Shown piece by piece: positions 44,059 through 54,647 of a DNA stretch of 64,000 bases; position 1 is the first letter of the stretch, and each line of letters begins with the position of its first letter. Under the pieces are notes generated by a model, which was not told where the DNA came from, made no database searches, and saw only the letters and a program-made list of their open reading frames with translations. The translations under genes were made by a program, and so were the position numbers. This stretch comes from Lantana camara (taxonomy: Eukaryota > Streptophyta > Magnoliopsida > Lamiales > Verbenaceae): the NCBI GenBank assembly GCA_037501455.1, contig CM074860.1, forward strand, positions 40,310,501-40,374,500. Reading direction: 5' to 3'.

Positions 44059-46345
44059 TTCAAAACACGTAGAGAATCACAGAATCTACGACCTAAATGG
44101 TAAAACAGAGAACTAGTGAGCATGCTGAATTATAACGATATACAAAAGATAAGGTCTTTAATCTAATGTAGCTCCCACTGTTTTTCAAAGATCTAGAATT
44201 CCCAAAGATCTAAGAGGAACATGTTTCCCAATGGGTACTAAGATCCTAGGCATTCTACCTCGAACCCACGACTCGCGGACATTCTAAGTAAGAACCCTAG
44301 GTAGGTACAACTTACCAATTCTAACACCTTTAGAACTCTTAGTAATTGGTTTTTGCATCACCTATCTTTCAATATGGACCCACGACTCGTGCGACATCCA
44401 TATTTACTTAGGTGTTAAGCTAGACCCATCAATCATAAGATCATGATCAAAACTTAGTTCGAACGACCCACGACTCGTGGACATCGCCCTTGCTAAAATT
44501 GACCATGAAATATTGATCATTAAATTGATCAATTAGGTAACTAAGAACTAATAAGCTCCACTAGCTATCCCACGGTGACTCACGGACAATAACTAGCTTT
44601 ACTTACTAATCTTAAAACCTATTGATGGAATGCTAGGAATTTAATTCAAAATTTGCATCTCGAATTAAATATCTATTTGTTCGAAATTATCTTAATATTT
44701 AATAGGAATTTTCGAATCAACCGGAGAGTTGTTCGGTTCGACCTCACCAACATATATGTTATCCAATTTTATTAGTCTTGATTAATGCAAGTACACTTAA
44801 ATGCATTTCAAACAAGAACATAAACAGATAACATGTCCTGGCATGATACTAACATGTAATGATCTTGGGTTCTACCTATCTTATGCGTGATATGTGGGAG
44901 CCACTCCACAATCACAAGTTCTAACATACATGCCACATAAACAGTTTAAATCACATAGGGAAAGCGGTAACAAAATACGAGCCTTATGTCTATTACATTT
45001 TACAATTGAGATTCCCCTCCCTAACATTTTGAGGGGTCTTCACTTATCGCCTCCTTGTTACTTGAATGTGGTCCATCTTACTCCATGGGTGCATTGTCTC
45101 CAAAATGAAAATAAAACCTCACCACCTATCTCTACTCTCAAATTACAATAAAAAGAAAAAGACATAAAGTAATAAGGCTCAATCTTCATATTGGCCTTAG
45201 ACAATTACACGGGGCATACCCCGGCCTCAAAACAGTAATATGGAAAGCCACATAATAAATCACATAACAGTACGCACATAAGTGAGGCTCCAACCTCAAT
45301 TTAAAAACGCAACTATAGGGCTCCAACCCCAATTTAAACCATCCATGTGCATAAATTAAAAACATACATAAGACTAAACCCATGATCACTTAACATGCTT
45401 TTGCAAGAATTTAAATTTAACCAATAAATTAAAATCCTCACCTTAAGCTCTAATAGCTTAAAACACGACTTAGATGCAATTCTTGTTGCCTTTTCTATAA
45501 AACCCGAAAAACAATGAACTAATAAAATTCCAATTAATTTCTGAAAATTAATAATTTTATTCTTTCAATATTTTCAGAAAATAAAGATTGTAATTTTTCC
45601 AAAATTTAAATCGTTTAAATTTTCAAAATCCCAATTTAAACAATTATTTCAAAAATAATTCAAATTTAATAAAATAAACTTTTTTAAGAAAAATTAAATC
45701 GAGATTGGATTGGACTAAACACGAAAATCAAGATCGCGAAACGAGGGCCAAGCCTCGCCCGCACGCCAGCCCAGGCGGAAGGCACACATCGCGTGCGAGC
45801 GTGCGCGAAGCGGCAGCAAGGCTGCCGGCACGCTCACCACTTCGCGCACGCCTTCTCAAGCGCATCGCGCGCGCTTCGCCTAGGCGGGAAGGCAGGCGGA
45901 AGACGAGAGGCTCCTGCACAGTTGCGGGAGGAGCAGGCGGGCGTGCCTGGGCGCGCCTAGGCGCTGGCGAGCAAGCCTCCCGCGCGGTTGCGGGAGGGAC
46001 GGGCGGGCAGTCCCGCGCAGCTACGCGACTGCTGTGCGGGACGGCGCGGGCCTGGGCGTGCGACGTCGGCTAGGGCTTGCATTTTCATAACGCGATTTTC
46101 GTGTTTCGTGTTTCAGAAAACCAACAACAATCCAAAATTTAAAAAACATGATTTAAAAGGATTTCAATCAAAACGGTTTTCAAAAAGACAATTTAAGAAA
46201 ACAGTTTCAGAAATTCAAGAAAAATTATAGTTTCGTAATTCAGGCTTTCTAAAAGAACTCATCAATACCTAATTCGCATCTAAGCCTAAGAATTTCTACC
46301 AAATTCAGAATAATGGAGACGAATTTGAAACACGATTAACGAGGT
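44059..46345 (-). other. long 5' leader of copia element E
   Basis: 2.3 kb between primer site and gag without a coherent coding frame. Two features stand out: four copies of a CCACGACTCGTGG-type palindrome (44265, 44381, 44468 and 44569) about 90-115 nt apart, and a GC-rich block at 45735-46075. The rest is AT-rich. Small open frames in the GC-rich block on either strand have arginine-rich, low-complexity translations and are not genes. Confidence 0.75.
45735..46075. other. GC-rich, CpG-dense block in the copia leader
   Basis: About 340 bp of very high GC with many CpG and CGCG steps inside otherwise AT-rich DNA. It has partial internal repeats: GGTTGCGGGAGG-like at about 45922 and 45986, and GCCTGGGCG variants. 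Its dense CpG contrasts with the CpG-poor LTR parts. The origin is unknown and could be captured sequence. Confidence 0.7.
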
Positions 46346-46358
46346 GGCTCTGATACCA
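46346..46358 (-). other. primer binding site of copia element E
   Basis: GGCTCTGATACCA on the plus strand (minus TGGTATCAGAGCC), 2 nt from the 5' LTR. It is the canonical initiator Met tRNA site, the same primer as the gypsy elements here. Confidence 0.93.
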
Positions 46359-46360
46359 CT

Positions 46361-48325
46361 TGTTGGAAAATACGAATCGGAAAGCAGCGGAATTTAAAAA
46401 AAATTTCCAACAAAAGGATCTTGGACTCGCAATCGTGTAACCAAATTCGTAGGGATTAGAAACTTACTTTCTTAATTGTCTTTCTTGAAGCGTTTCAAGC
46501 CACCCAAGAACGCTCTTCTCGCGGCTTGATCCCCTCTCCTTGGTAAAGCTCGAATCTTCAAACTTCTAACTTGAAGCTCTCTAGAGATAGTCCACCAACG
46601 TGACTACAATCTAACTAGTAAGGATGCTAGTTCTCTAGTTAGTGTTTAGGCTTAACCTAGGGTTTCGTTTATCTTGGAGAAAGGATGGTGTTCAACACAT
46701 GAACCAAAATAATTGCCAATTAGCTCTAAGGGGAGCTCGAGCTCCCCTATTTATAAGAGGGGAGTGGCCAAAATTCCTAGTCCTTATGGACTAGGGTTTC
46801 GGTCCCTCTCTCTCTCCTATTACTTGATCATCAAGTATTTTGACTTTGACTTTGAATTCTAATTCAAATCAACTTTCAAGAGAGCTAAAATATCCAAACT
46901 ATTTTTGGATAATTTTATACTTTATTTATTTAAAATAAATAACTTATTTTATCTAATTAATTAATTTATAATTAATTAACTAGATTATTTTTCTCCAAAA
47001 TTAGACTTTCTTTTTAATTCAAAATTAAACCAAAGTCTATTAAATAATTAACACATTTAATTATTTAATATATATGTATATATATATATATACGATATAC
47101 ATATATACACGTGTGGGACACATGTCACAAGGACACGTGTCACTCACGTGACCCACATGTGTGGTTTCACACGTGTGGAACCCTTTTTGGCCCGATTAAC
47201 TCGTTTAATCATTTTAAAGCCTCAACTCATCTAACCAAGTTGTTGTGTGTGACCCTCTAGGTTCTCAATTCAATTAACAGTGACCCTAATTAATTAATTC
47301 ACTAATTAATTAAGCAGTCCACAGATTAAACGACCATAGTCTAGCAACAGGTGTTTAACCGCTAGCTGAATTGGGATGTTCGGATTCGACAAAACCTTTA
47401 AGTCATTGATTCATGTGAGATACAGTCCTCCTACTTACTATCTCTCAACCAAGATCTAGGGTAAGGCAATAATCAGAACCCTAATAATCCGGTCTTAAAG
47501 CTAAGTGCATTTCATATCCATTTGATCTCAATCTGAGAAACCTTTTTCTTGATGTCTTGATCTACTGCCTTGGCCAAGGACTCCATATGGCATATGAATG
47601 ACTCACACAATAAGAGATCACCTTGCATATGCAAGTGTAGGTCCTTTCTTGATTCTCATTCACTTTTATGAATCACTTGTGCAGCCCCAGCATAAGCCTT
47701 GAATCAGTTGTCTAAGGCGACACCCTTTAAAGCTTATACCTAAGACTACAGAGTTAACTCATAAAGTGACAAGGAACCTCAAGTCTTAAGGATCAATTAA
47801 TCACATCAATGACTCGTGAGATATTTCCTAATCTGGAAGTTTTCATTTCCTGAAATAGAAACTTCCTTTCCCATTTAGGAATCTTCTCACATGGGGCACC
47901 TCAGTGAACTTACTTATTGAGGTAAGCACCCTCATGTATCACGCACGTATCAACTATACACTTTGCACCTCCATGAAACAAGGTGGTCCTTCTTAAGGGC
48001 GTGATCCCACAAGCAAGCATTAGAGGAGTTAGGTTGACACTCCCACTGTCGGTAGGACTCATCAGCTTGGAGTATTTTACTAATCATGAGTTATGTGATA
48101 TAAGGCTCGTTTCATGAACCATTTCACCTAAATGGTAGAGTCCTAAAGTCATAAGGATTAGGGGAGTTCTCATACATGCACAGATAAAGTAAACGCATAC
48201 CAAACAAGAGCATATAAAGAAGTGTTGCCTCAATTCGTTATTTCATTCAAAGATTATCTGTGATTACAATAAGAAAAAGCACAAAGCGGATATACAATCG
48301 GCTTTCTAGGGAACTATTCCTAACA
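46361..48325 (-). repeat. 5' LTR of element E
   Basis: Collinear with 38161-40127. G-boxes start at 47108, 47134, 47145 and 47170, and the two other sites (47119, 47156) have become CACATG or CATGTG. The TATA candidate is at 46748-46755, next to GGGGAGCTCGAGCTCCCC. Confidence 0.94.
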
Positions 48326-48330
48326 ACCTC

Positions 48331-49605
48331 CATTGCAGCAGCAGCAGCAGCACTTGTGGGGAAGAAAATAAAACAACAACAGCGGCACAAGCTCACAAAA
48401 ACTCAAGGAAAAATGGACTAAAACTTACGAAAACAAATTGGCAACAACACATCAACAGCAACGTGGAAGAAAGAGGGAGAAAAGATTGAAAATTCACAAC
48501 CTCCATTAATGGGAACTCACCAAACTCTTAACCACCAACTAATACATGTATACTCAGTAATAAATGAGGGAAAAGGATGACATATAAGGCATCAAAGGAA
48601 GTCATAACCCAAGGGAAGTCAAGAATTCAACAAATCTCCAATCAACCTAACTATTCATCATTTCCTCAAAACTTCATGAATATAGCCTCAAAATTAGGGA
48701 TGCATAGATCAAAATGACCACAAATGAATGTATAACACAACCCTAAACTCACCTTGTGGATTGGATGAAAGTTGGAAGAGATTTGAGCTCCAAAATCTCC
48801 TAAAATGGCAAAGTGACGGGAAAACTGGAAAGCAGGGGTTTGTGGCTAAAATTCTTGCTTGTGTGAGGGTTGGTTCGGTTTAGCGAGAGTATGGGGTGAT
48901 AGTGGGCTAAACTAGGGTTACAAGGACTCCAACCATGGTTAATTTGGTTAAGGATTGAAAAAGTTATGGCCATTTTAGTAAAGTGTGGCAATTTCAGTAT
49001 CGTTTCGTTTTTCGGTTGGATTTCGGAGGTTCAAATGATTTTGGAAATATATGAGGCTAAGTTCATTAAACTCGAATCTTCGATACGAGTTCAACGAAGT
49101 TGACCAAACTCGAATCCGAGTTCCCGAGCTCAAGATATCACATACGGAACCAAGGGTGCGCTAATTGCTCGTTAGCCCCCGATTTGGTTCCACAACACAA
49201 AATAAATTCGTTACCATGTGAAACGAGATCGAAAACAAGAAACAAGCATATAAACATGTTCATAACACATAAATCCATGACATACTAAATTTTCATAAAT
49301 TTTCGATATCAAATCATATAAGAACGAATCGCGTTTAAATCACTCAAAAACAATGCATTAACAATTCATAACATTTCAAATTAAATAAACATATTTTAAG
49401 TTCTATTTTTAAAATAATAATAGCCAGTGATTAAATTAATATAATGAAAGACATAATTAATATAATTAAAACATGATTAACTAACGTTAACACTAATTAT
49501 TTAATTTAAAATACTAAATTAACGAAATGAAATAATATGAAATAAAAATAAAATAAAATAATAACAATTTATAATAAAATTAAATATAAAACACGTATAA
49601 ACAAT
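48331..49605 (-). repeat. outer gypsy LTR, segment 4 (sense 5' part), truncated
   Basis: The outer LTR resumes after copia E (GCAGCAGCAGCAGCAG triplet run at about 48335-48352). It matches the reverse complement of the solo LTR: GGAACCAAGGGTGCGC, GCTCGTTAGCCCCCGA and CCATGGTTAA. Its true terminal sequence is absent, and at 49605/49606 it joins the middle of element F's LTR. Confidence 0.85.
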
Positions 49606-52199
49606 AGTGAGGGGGCTAACGCACACTCACAATATATATATATAAAGAGCATGGCACAGAATAAAAGGATGGACTCATGAACCGGGGATAGGTGTTGCAT
49701 ACCAAAACATTTCGAAATAACCCAAATAAATATAGATATAAGTTTAGAAACCATTTTCCAAAAGGACTCTATCCCGATTCATAATTCCATAATAGAATAG
49801 AACACATGCTCGGCGAGTACGAGCTTCCAACTTTTACTCCCCAGAACATAAATCCAAAATCAATCCATCTGCTACACCAATGATGGAGGAGATGTACTGT
49901 CCCCAAACCATCTATAATAAACCATCTAAAATAGACTCACACTCAAGGGGTAGCGAACCCACAAGAGTCCTCCCCGGCCTTAGCCGAAGGCTCAAGATAC
50001 CACACCTTCCCTGCAACACGGGTCGCGTGAAGATATCTCAAATGGAACTACGTAATGGATAAATACCCTGATGGCCCTAACCGTCCCGGGGGATCCATTA
50101 CCCGCAGCTCCTAGGATCCACAACAGAATAGAACAGAATAGAACATACGCCAATCTTTCATGGCAATCTCGCTACATAATCAGAACATAACTCTTTTTCC
50201 AAAATAGCTTATATATGCCTCAAAAACTGGTTTATATATTTATATTCCTACGTGATGGAACTTTAAGCCTCATGACCTCCACCCACGCAGGACGCACGCA
50301 AAATCATAAACATGTCATATCTAGCACATACGTATCTATAGTAGAGTATACTCGCATGCAAGGGTAGAAATCAGCATGTAAAGGCCACAGGTCGCATAAC
50401 TATACAAAATCCTAAACCTCACCTTGTGCAAGTAGAGTCTGAGAGTGTGAGGGACTAAACACCCTAAACCCCGGGCCCACCGGCACCACCAAACTCTATG
50501 ATAAGACATACAGAAGCCCAGACTTAAACTCTATATGAACCAACTAAGACACACGGCGCGCATAAGCATGAATGGTATGCATTATGGAATGATGAGCATC
50601 GAGTAGGTCACATAGCATAATCCATGTATTCATTCAAACCATGCACTTAAATGAGGTGTTTAAAGTTTGGAAATGCAATTAGAGTCATATCATAGCAAAT
50701 AATTCATAAATCAACTCAAACAGATTAAACATACACGGAAAAGACAAGTATTCACATGAATTCATTCAATTAAACGAAGTACTATCATCAAGGAATACAA
50801 TTGAAGTCATATCATAACATATAATTCATAAATCAACTCAAACAAATCAATCAACCACGGACAAGCATGCATAGAGGGGGCACAGAGGCCTGGGAACGGC
50901 CATTCCCACACATAGCCTTGTATGGGAACGGTCCTTCCTGTAACCTCCCCAGCGAAGCTGGGAACGGCCCTTCCCAGCACAAGGCTTAAATGGGAACGGT
51001 CCTTCCCATCTTCGGTGCTGACGTCAGCCCTGACTGGGAAGGGCCGTTCCGGGCTCATGGCCTGAATGGGAACGGCCGTTCCGGTCAGATCTGGGTATCT
51101 GTCTTGTACAGATTCAAGCAAGCTTCGGGAAGAAGACAACCATGGCCAAAATGGCCGATTTCACACCATTTAAACCATAAAATTTCCATGAAAGTCATAT
51201 ATATTATCACATAAATCATGCTTATCATATAAATATCAATTTAGCTCAAGAACAAGGGTGATTTTGGCCAATACTCATACAACCCATTTTCATGAAAATC
51301 AAGCTTCAACTATAGCAAGATGCATTCAAAATCACTCCTTATGATAACATTAGAACTATAGCACATATTCAACATGGAGAAACACATATTCATGCTCAAG
51401 AACTCAAGGATTCATCATTAGAGTCATTTTCTTCAAGTTGGGCGTAAATCACCATTTTCACAAGACTTCCTCATACAAGCTCATACATTCAATTTCATGC
51501 TAGGATTCATGGATAGAAATGAAATACACATCAAGGGAAATTCGTAGCTTACCTTGGCTCTTGAAATGATGAAGAAACGAGGGAGATATGAGCTCTTGAA
51601 GGTGTGGAATGGCTTAAGTCTTCATCCTCTCTTGAAGCTTCTCCATGGCTGTCACAATGAGGCTATTTTGAGGTTTGAAGTGAAATGAGAAAGGGGATCT
51701 AGGTTAGGGTTTCAAGATATAAAATGAGGCTAGAGGCTTTATTAGGATTTGGGCTCAAATAAATGACTTTCGGCCCAATAGGTCAAGATTAAAAGGTTCA
51801 AGGTCTAAACGGTTTCCGAAAAATATAAAGTAAATTCCATGGGACCCAAATCACCGAATAAAGTCCAATGGTGGGGTCGGAATTCGAATTCAAATTCCCG
51901 AGCTCATAGTGGTCTCGAACGACCTAAACTCACCTAACTTGATTTAGGCCCGAAACACACAAATAGGTCCAAGTCCTATTTAAATCGAACTCCGAAAATT
52001 AATTTAAATTCATCCAAGTTCCATTCTTAAGTTGTCATGCAAGAATTCATATTTTACCATTTTGGATTTTAGTCAATTAAGTCACATTTTAAATCAAAGT
52101 TTGAATTAAACACATAAAAAGGGAATTAAATCACATAAGTTCGTAAGGTAAACTCTCTCGGGACGCATACCTATACGATTTATCGGACGGGGCGTCACA
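49606..52199 (-). repeat. 3' LTR of element F, truncated
   Basis: Collinear with 55243-57822. It contains the loop hairpin GCTCG/CGAGC (49808-49824), a TATATAAG candidate (minus, 50208-50215), AAGGTGAGGTTT (minus, 50414-50425) and the GGGAACGGCCGTTCCC array (50891-51083). The part equivalent to 54648-55242 is missing. Confidence 0.92.
50891..51083 (-). repeat. U3 palindrome array in 3' LTR of F
   Basis: About six GGGAACGG(C/T)C(G/C/A)TTCCC-type copies, the same arm sequence as element A although the LTR backbones differ. A CTGACGTCAG palindrome (51018-51027), a bZIP-type TGACGTCA core, is embedded in it. Confidence 0.88.
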
Positions 52200-52235
52200 A
52201 TCTCCCCTCCTTAGGAGAACCTGGTCTCCAGGTTC
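52200..52235 (-). other. polypurine tract and adjacent hairpin of element F
   Basis: Minus-strand CCTAAGGAGGGGAGAT (52200-52215) touches the LTR. The hairpin GAACCTGG/CCAGGTTC around 3 nt is at 52217-52235. It is retained although the pol gene it normally follows is gone. Confidence 0.85.
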
Positions 52236-52445
52236 ACTCTTCGGCTTCAAACAACCCGGACACAACTTCTTCATCTCCACCTTAGTCTCCCAAGTTGATT
52301 TCTCTGATTTCTATCCTTCCCGCAGTGCCCTGACCATAGGAATTTGCTTGTTTTCCCTAGACTTGTATCTCCCGATTTGGATCTCAACTGGATACTTCAC
52401 AATCATCAAGTCCGAAGCAAATGGTAATTCTTCTATCGTAAAAGC
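52236..52445 (-). pseudogene. pol: pol 3' remnant (chromodomain-like) of element F
   Basis: The frame reads EELPFASDLMIVKYPVEIQ, then KQIPMVRALREG, where it stops at 52311. Beyond the stop there is a STWET-like end. It aligns by eye with A's VEEVQLETDLMIVRHPVEIQ and chromodomain. Everything upstream in pol is missing. Confidence 0.8.
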
Positions 52446-52545
52446 AGCCGTCTCTTCGATGTAAGACCAACGTCTCTTCAAGGACGTCCCGTTCTTGCTT
52501 CTTGTAGTCCGTAGTCGTCGACGTGCTTGGTAACCGAGACAGACA

Positions 52546-52974
52546 GAGAGAATCCCATCTCTCAGCACAAAAAGGCGAGAGAACCCCGTCTCTCGAACAC
52601 AGAAAGCGAGAGAACCCGTCTCTCGATCACACAAGAGAGAACCCCGTCTCTCGAGCAGACAATTGAGAGAACCCCGTCTCTCAGCCTAAGATCGATAGAT
52701 TCCAGCATCTTCCAACATTCTAGTTCAAGAAATTCCAGCATTTCTCAAACCCCTAAATTCAAGAGAATCCAGCATCTCCTGAATATCTAAGTACAAGAGA
52801 ATCCAACATCTCTCGTGCACAAAGCTTAGAAAGAATCCGGCATCTTTCTATCACATAAGTAGAGAATCCTGCGACTCTCTAACACATAAATTGAGAGAAT
52901 GAACGTCTCCCAAGCACGTAAACAGAGAGGATTAAATCTTTCTCACACTGAGAACGAGAGATTCTGACATCTCT
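52546..52974. repeat. array of about 14 short hairpins replacing pol in element F
   Basis: Units of about 31-38 nt, each an interrupted inverted repeat. Units 2-5 are GAGAGA-ACCCCG-TCTCTC or close (52576, 52607, 52635, 52665). Unit 7 is AGAAAT/ATTTCT (52728-52745), unit 10 has 8-bp arms TAGAAAGA/TCTTTCTA (52827-52850) and unit 14 is AGAGAT/ATCTCT (52957-52974). Spacers of 10-15 nt often contain CACA. Arms change in matched pairs. It looks superficially like CRISPR but lies in a plant retroelement. Confidence 0.85.
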
Positions 52975-53094
52975 ATAGCACATAAATACAATTATTTAAA
53001 GCACTTGTGCCTAAGCACATCAAAGTAATGCAGATGTAAATTACAACAATCAACGCATATCACAATTGGCAAGTATATCACATAATAATAAGAG

Positions 53095-53445
53095 TCAAAT
53101 AAACGATGTATGTATGCTCGTGCCATGAATGTTTGTTGTACCTTCCACCACGGTAATCTGATCCACCTCTGCTGCTTCCTCCTCTCTATCAAGGGCATAT
53201 GCACGAGCCTGAACAGCTGGCCTCTTCTTCGGACAGGTGCCCATCCTGTGATCAGCAGAACAACATACCAAGCATCTACCCAAATACTTCCAACACTTCT
53301 CCAATGGATGAGAACCCTGACAGTGAGAGAAACGGGCTTGAGTTGGGGCCGGTAAAACTGGAGGTGCTGTGGGAGTAGTAGTTCGGGGCTTCTGGTTGAT
53401 AATGTCCTGTGGTCCGATGGGGGTACCGGAATCATCGGGTCCTTG
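53095..53445 (-). pseudogene. gag: second zinc-knuckle pair and protease start of element F
   Basis: In frame with the gag piece upstream, across a stop at 53446-53448. A damaged knuckle (FSHCQGSHPLEKC, with Phe where the first Cys should be) is followed by an intact one (CLVCCSADHRMGTC). QARAYALDREEEAAEVD and NIHGTSIHTSFI then lead toward the protease, and the sequence breaks off just before the catalytic Asp. The pair resembles A's gag knuckles ([13 protein letters not shown]). Confidence 0.85.
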
Positions 53446-54378
53446 TTAGTTCTTGATTTGAAGACGCTGTTCTCGTACTTGTCGCATCTTAGCTCTCGAT
53501 CGATCACAATCAGAAATCTTATGCTTCGGTGACCCACAACAGTAACATCTCCCCAACCTCTCCCAACACGTATCGTACACATGGGTGTTTCCTCCACAAT
53601 AAGTACAAAGCTGGGGTTCGCTCCTCGACTTTGAAGTACTCCCGGTCTCGTGTCCCTTTCCACGGTTTCTTTTGCCTCGAGTCCCATCTGGATGGAGTCC
53701 TCCTCCCATCGGAGTGTCCGAAAACACTCTCGTCCTAAGTCCGATCCCCGATGTATGTCCTCTTCTGTCCAACTCTCTCATGCCAACCGCCACCGCTAAT
53801 GCTCCCTCAGTGACCTCCTCCCAAGTGCCCGTGTTCCCCATAAGTACAAACTCCTTATGTTCACTCCGTAGACCTTCCAAGAAATGCTTAGCCTTCATCC
53901 AATCATTTCCCATGATGTAGGGTACAAACATACCCAACCTCTCAAACTCCTCCATGTAACCCTCAACGGTCTTATCCCCTTGCTTCAACGTGAAAAAGGC
54001 TTCCAATTTCTGGTTCTGTAGGGTGACCGGTGTGAACCTCTTCCTACACTCCAGAACGAACACATCCCATGTCAATCCTTCACCCGTTGCCCCAAACCTC
54101 TGAACAATTTCTCTCCACCATTGTTTTGCAGGCCCACGTAAAAGTAGAGAGGTAAGTCGTGCCATATTATGAGTGCTGCATGGCCACGCTTGAAATAAGC
54201 CCTCTATCCCCGAAAGCCACTGACTAGCACAAATTTCATCACCTCCTTCGAATAGGGCAGGGTTGAAAGACTTAAACTCCAGATACATCCTTGCCACGGG
54301 GTTCATAGGTGGTGAGTCGGTTGAAAGTTGCCCTTGATTGTACAAATTGGGTTGAGAAGGCTGACCGTAGGGTATCAT
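53446..54378 (-). pseudogene. gag: gag of element F
   Basis: 310 residues from MIPYGQPSQPN (54378). The capsid core has FEGGDEICASQWL, RGPAKQWWREIV, CRKRFTPVTLQNQKLEAFFTLKQG and EGYMEEFERLGMFVPYI. Two standard zinc knuckles are CTYCGGNTHVYDTC and CYCCGSPKHKISDC. The frame stops at 53446. It lacks the MPPRR opening of A, B and D. With the following piece, gag carries two tandem knuckle pairs, which is unusual for this family. Confidence 0.9.
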
Positions 54379-54549
54379 CCTGAAATATCAACAACTACAA
54401 CACATGTATATGCATGTTGGTTAGTAAATGTTCATGTCATATAATAAATCAATCATCAACATCAAAGGCAAGTAATGTTTCATATTATATAAATTCAGCA
54501 AAGTGATGAGAATTCAAATGTATAGCTTATCAAACTGAGATGTTCATGC

Positions 54550-54639
54550 ACATATAACCACATTGCCCTATGCCGTACAACCTAGACAGACTCAACACGA
54601 CTCAAGAGCTTGGTTTTGCAACCTAGAGCTCTGATACCA
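54550..54639 (-). other. primer binding site and conserved leader of element F
   Basis: GCTCTGATACCA (54628-54639) is 8 nt from the 5' LTR. The sense leader has GGTTGCAAAACC, AGCTCTTGAGTCGTG, TCTAGGTTGTACGGC and ATAGGGCAATGTG blocks, collinear with A, B and D. The remainder up to the gag start is AT-rich and non-coding. Confidence 0.88.
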
Positions 54640-54647
54640 CTTAAGGA

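Larger units (their letters stand above)
38161..48325 (-). mobile_element. Ty1/copia LTR retrotransposon E
   Basis: A 10.2-kb minus-strand element. Its LTRs of 1967 and 1965 bp start TGTTGG and end CCTAACA. The flanking 5-mers ATCTC (38156-38160) and ACCTC (48326-48330) match at four of five positions. Integrase precedes RT in pol, which defines copia. The coding frame has two frameshifts (near 42720 and 40800) and two in-frame TAGs (42309-42311, 40531-40533). It has a long (2.3 kb) leader between primer site and gag. The LTRs differ by roughly 2% by eye. It is inserted in the outer LTR right beside its palindrome array. The lineage is not settled. Confidence 0.95.

Noticed and set aside
45705..46230. 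Arg/Ala/Gly-rich open frames in the GC block
   Set aside because: High GC removes stop codons by chance; translations are low complexity and run antisense to the copia element.
48335..48352. GCA triplet run as a coding polyglutamine tract
   Set aside because: It lies inside outer-LTR sequence with no supporting reading frame.
52546..52974. CRISPR-like look: short repeats with 10-15 nt spacers
   Set aside because: The repeats vary strongly, spacers are short and similar to each other, there are no cas genes, and the context is a plant retrotransposon.
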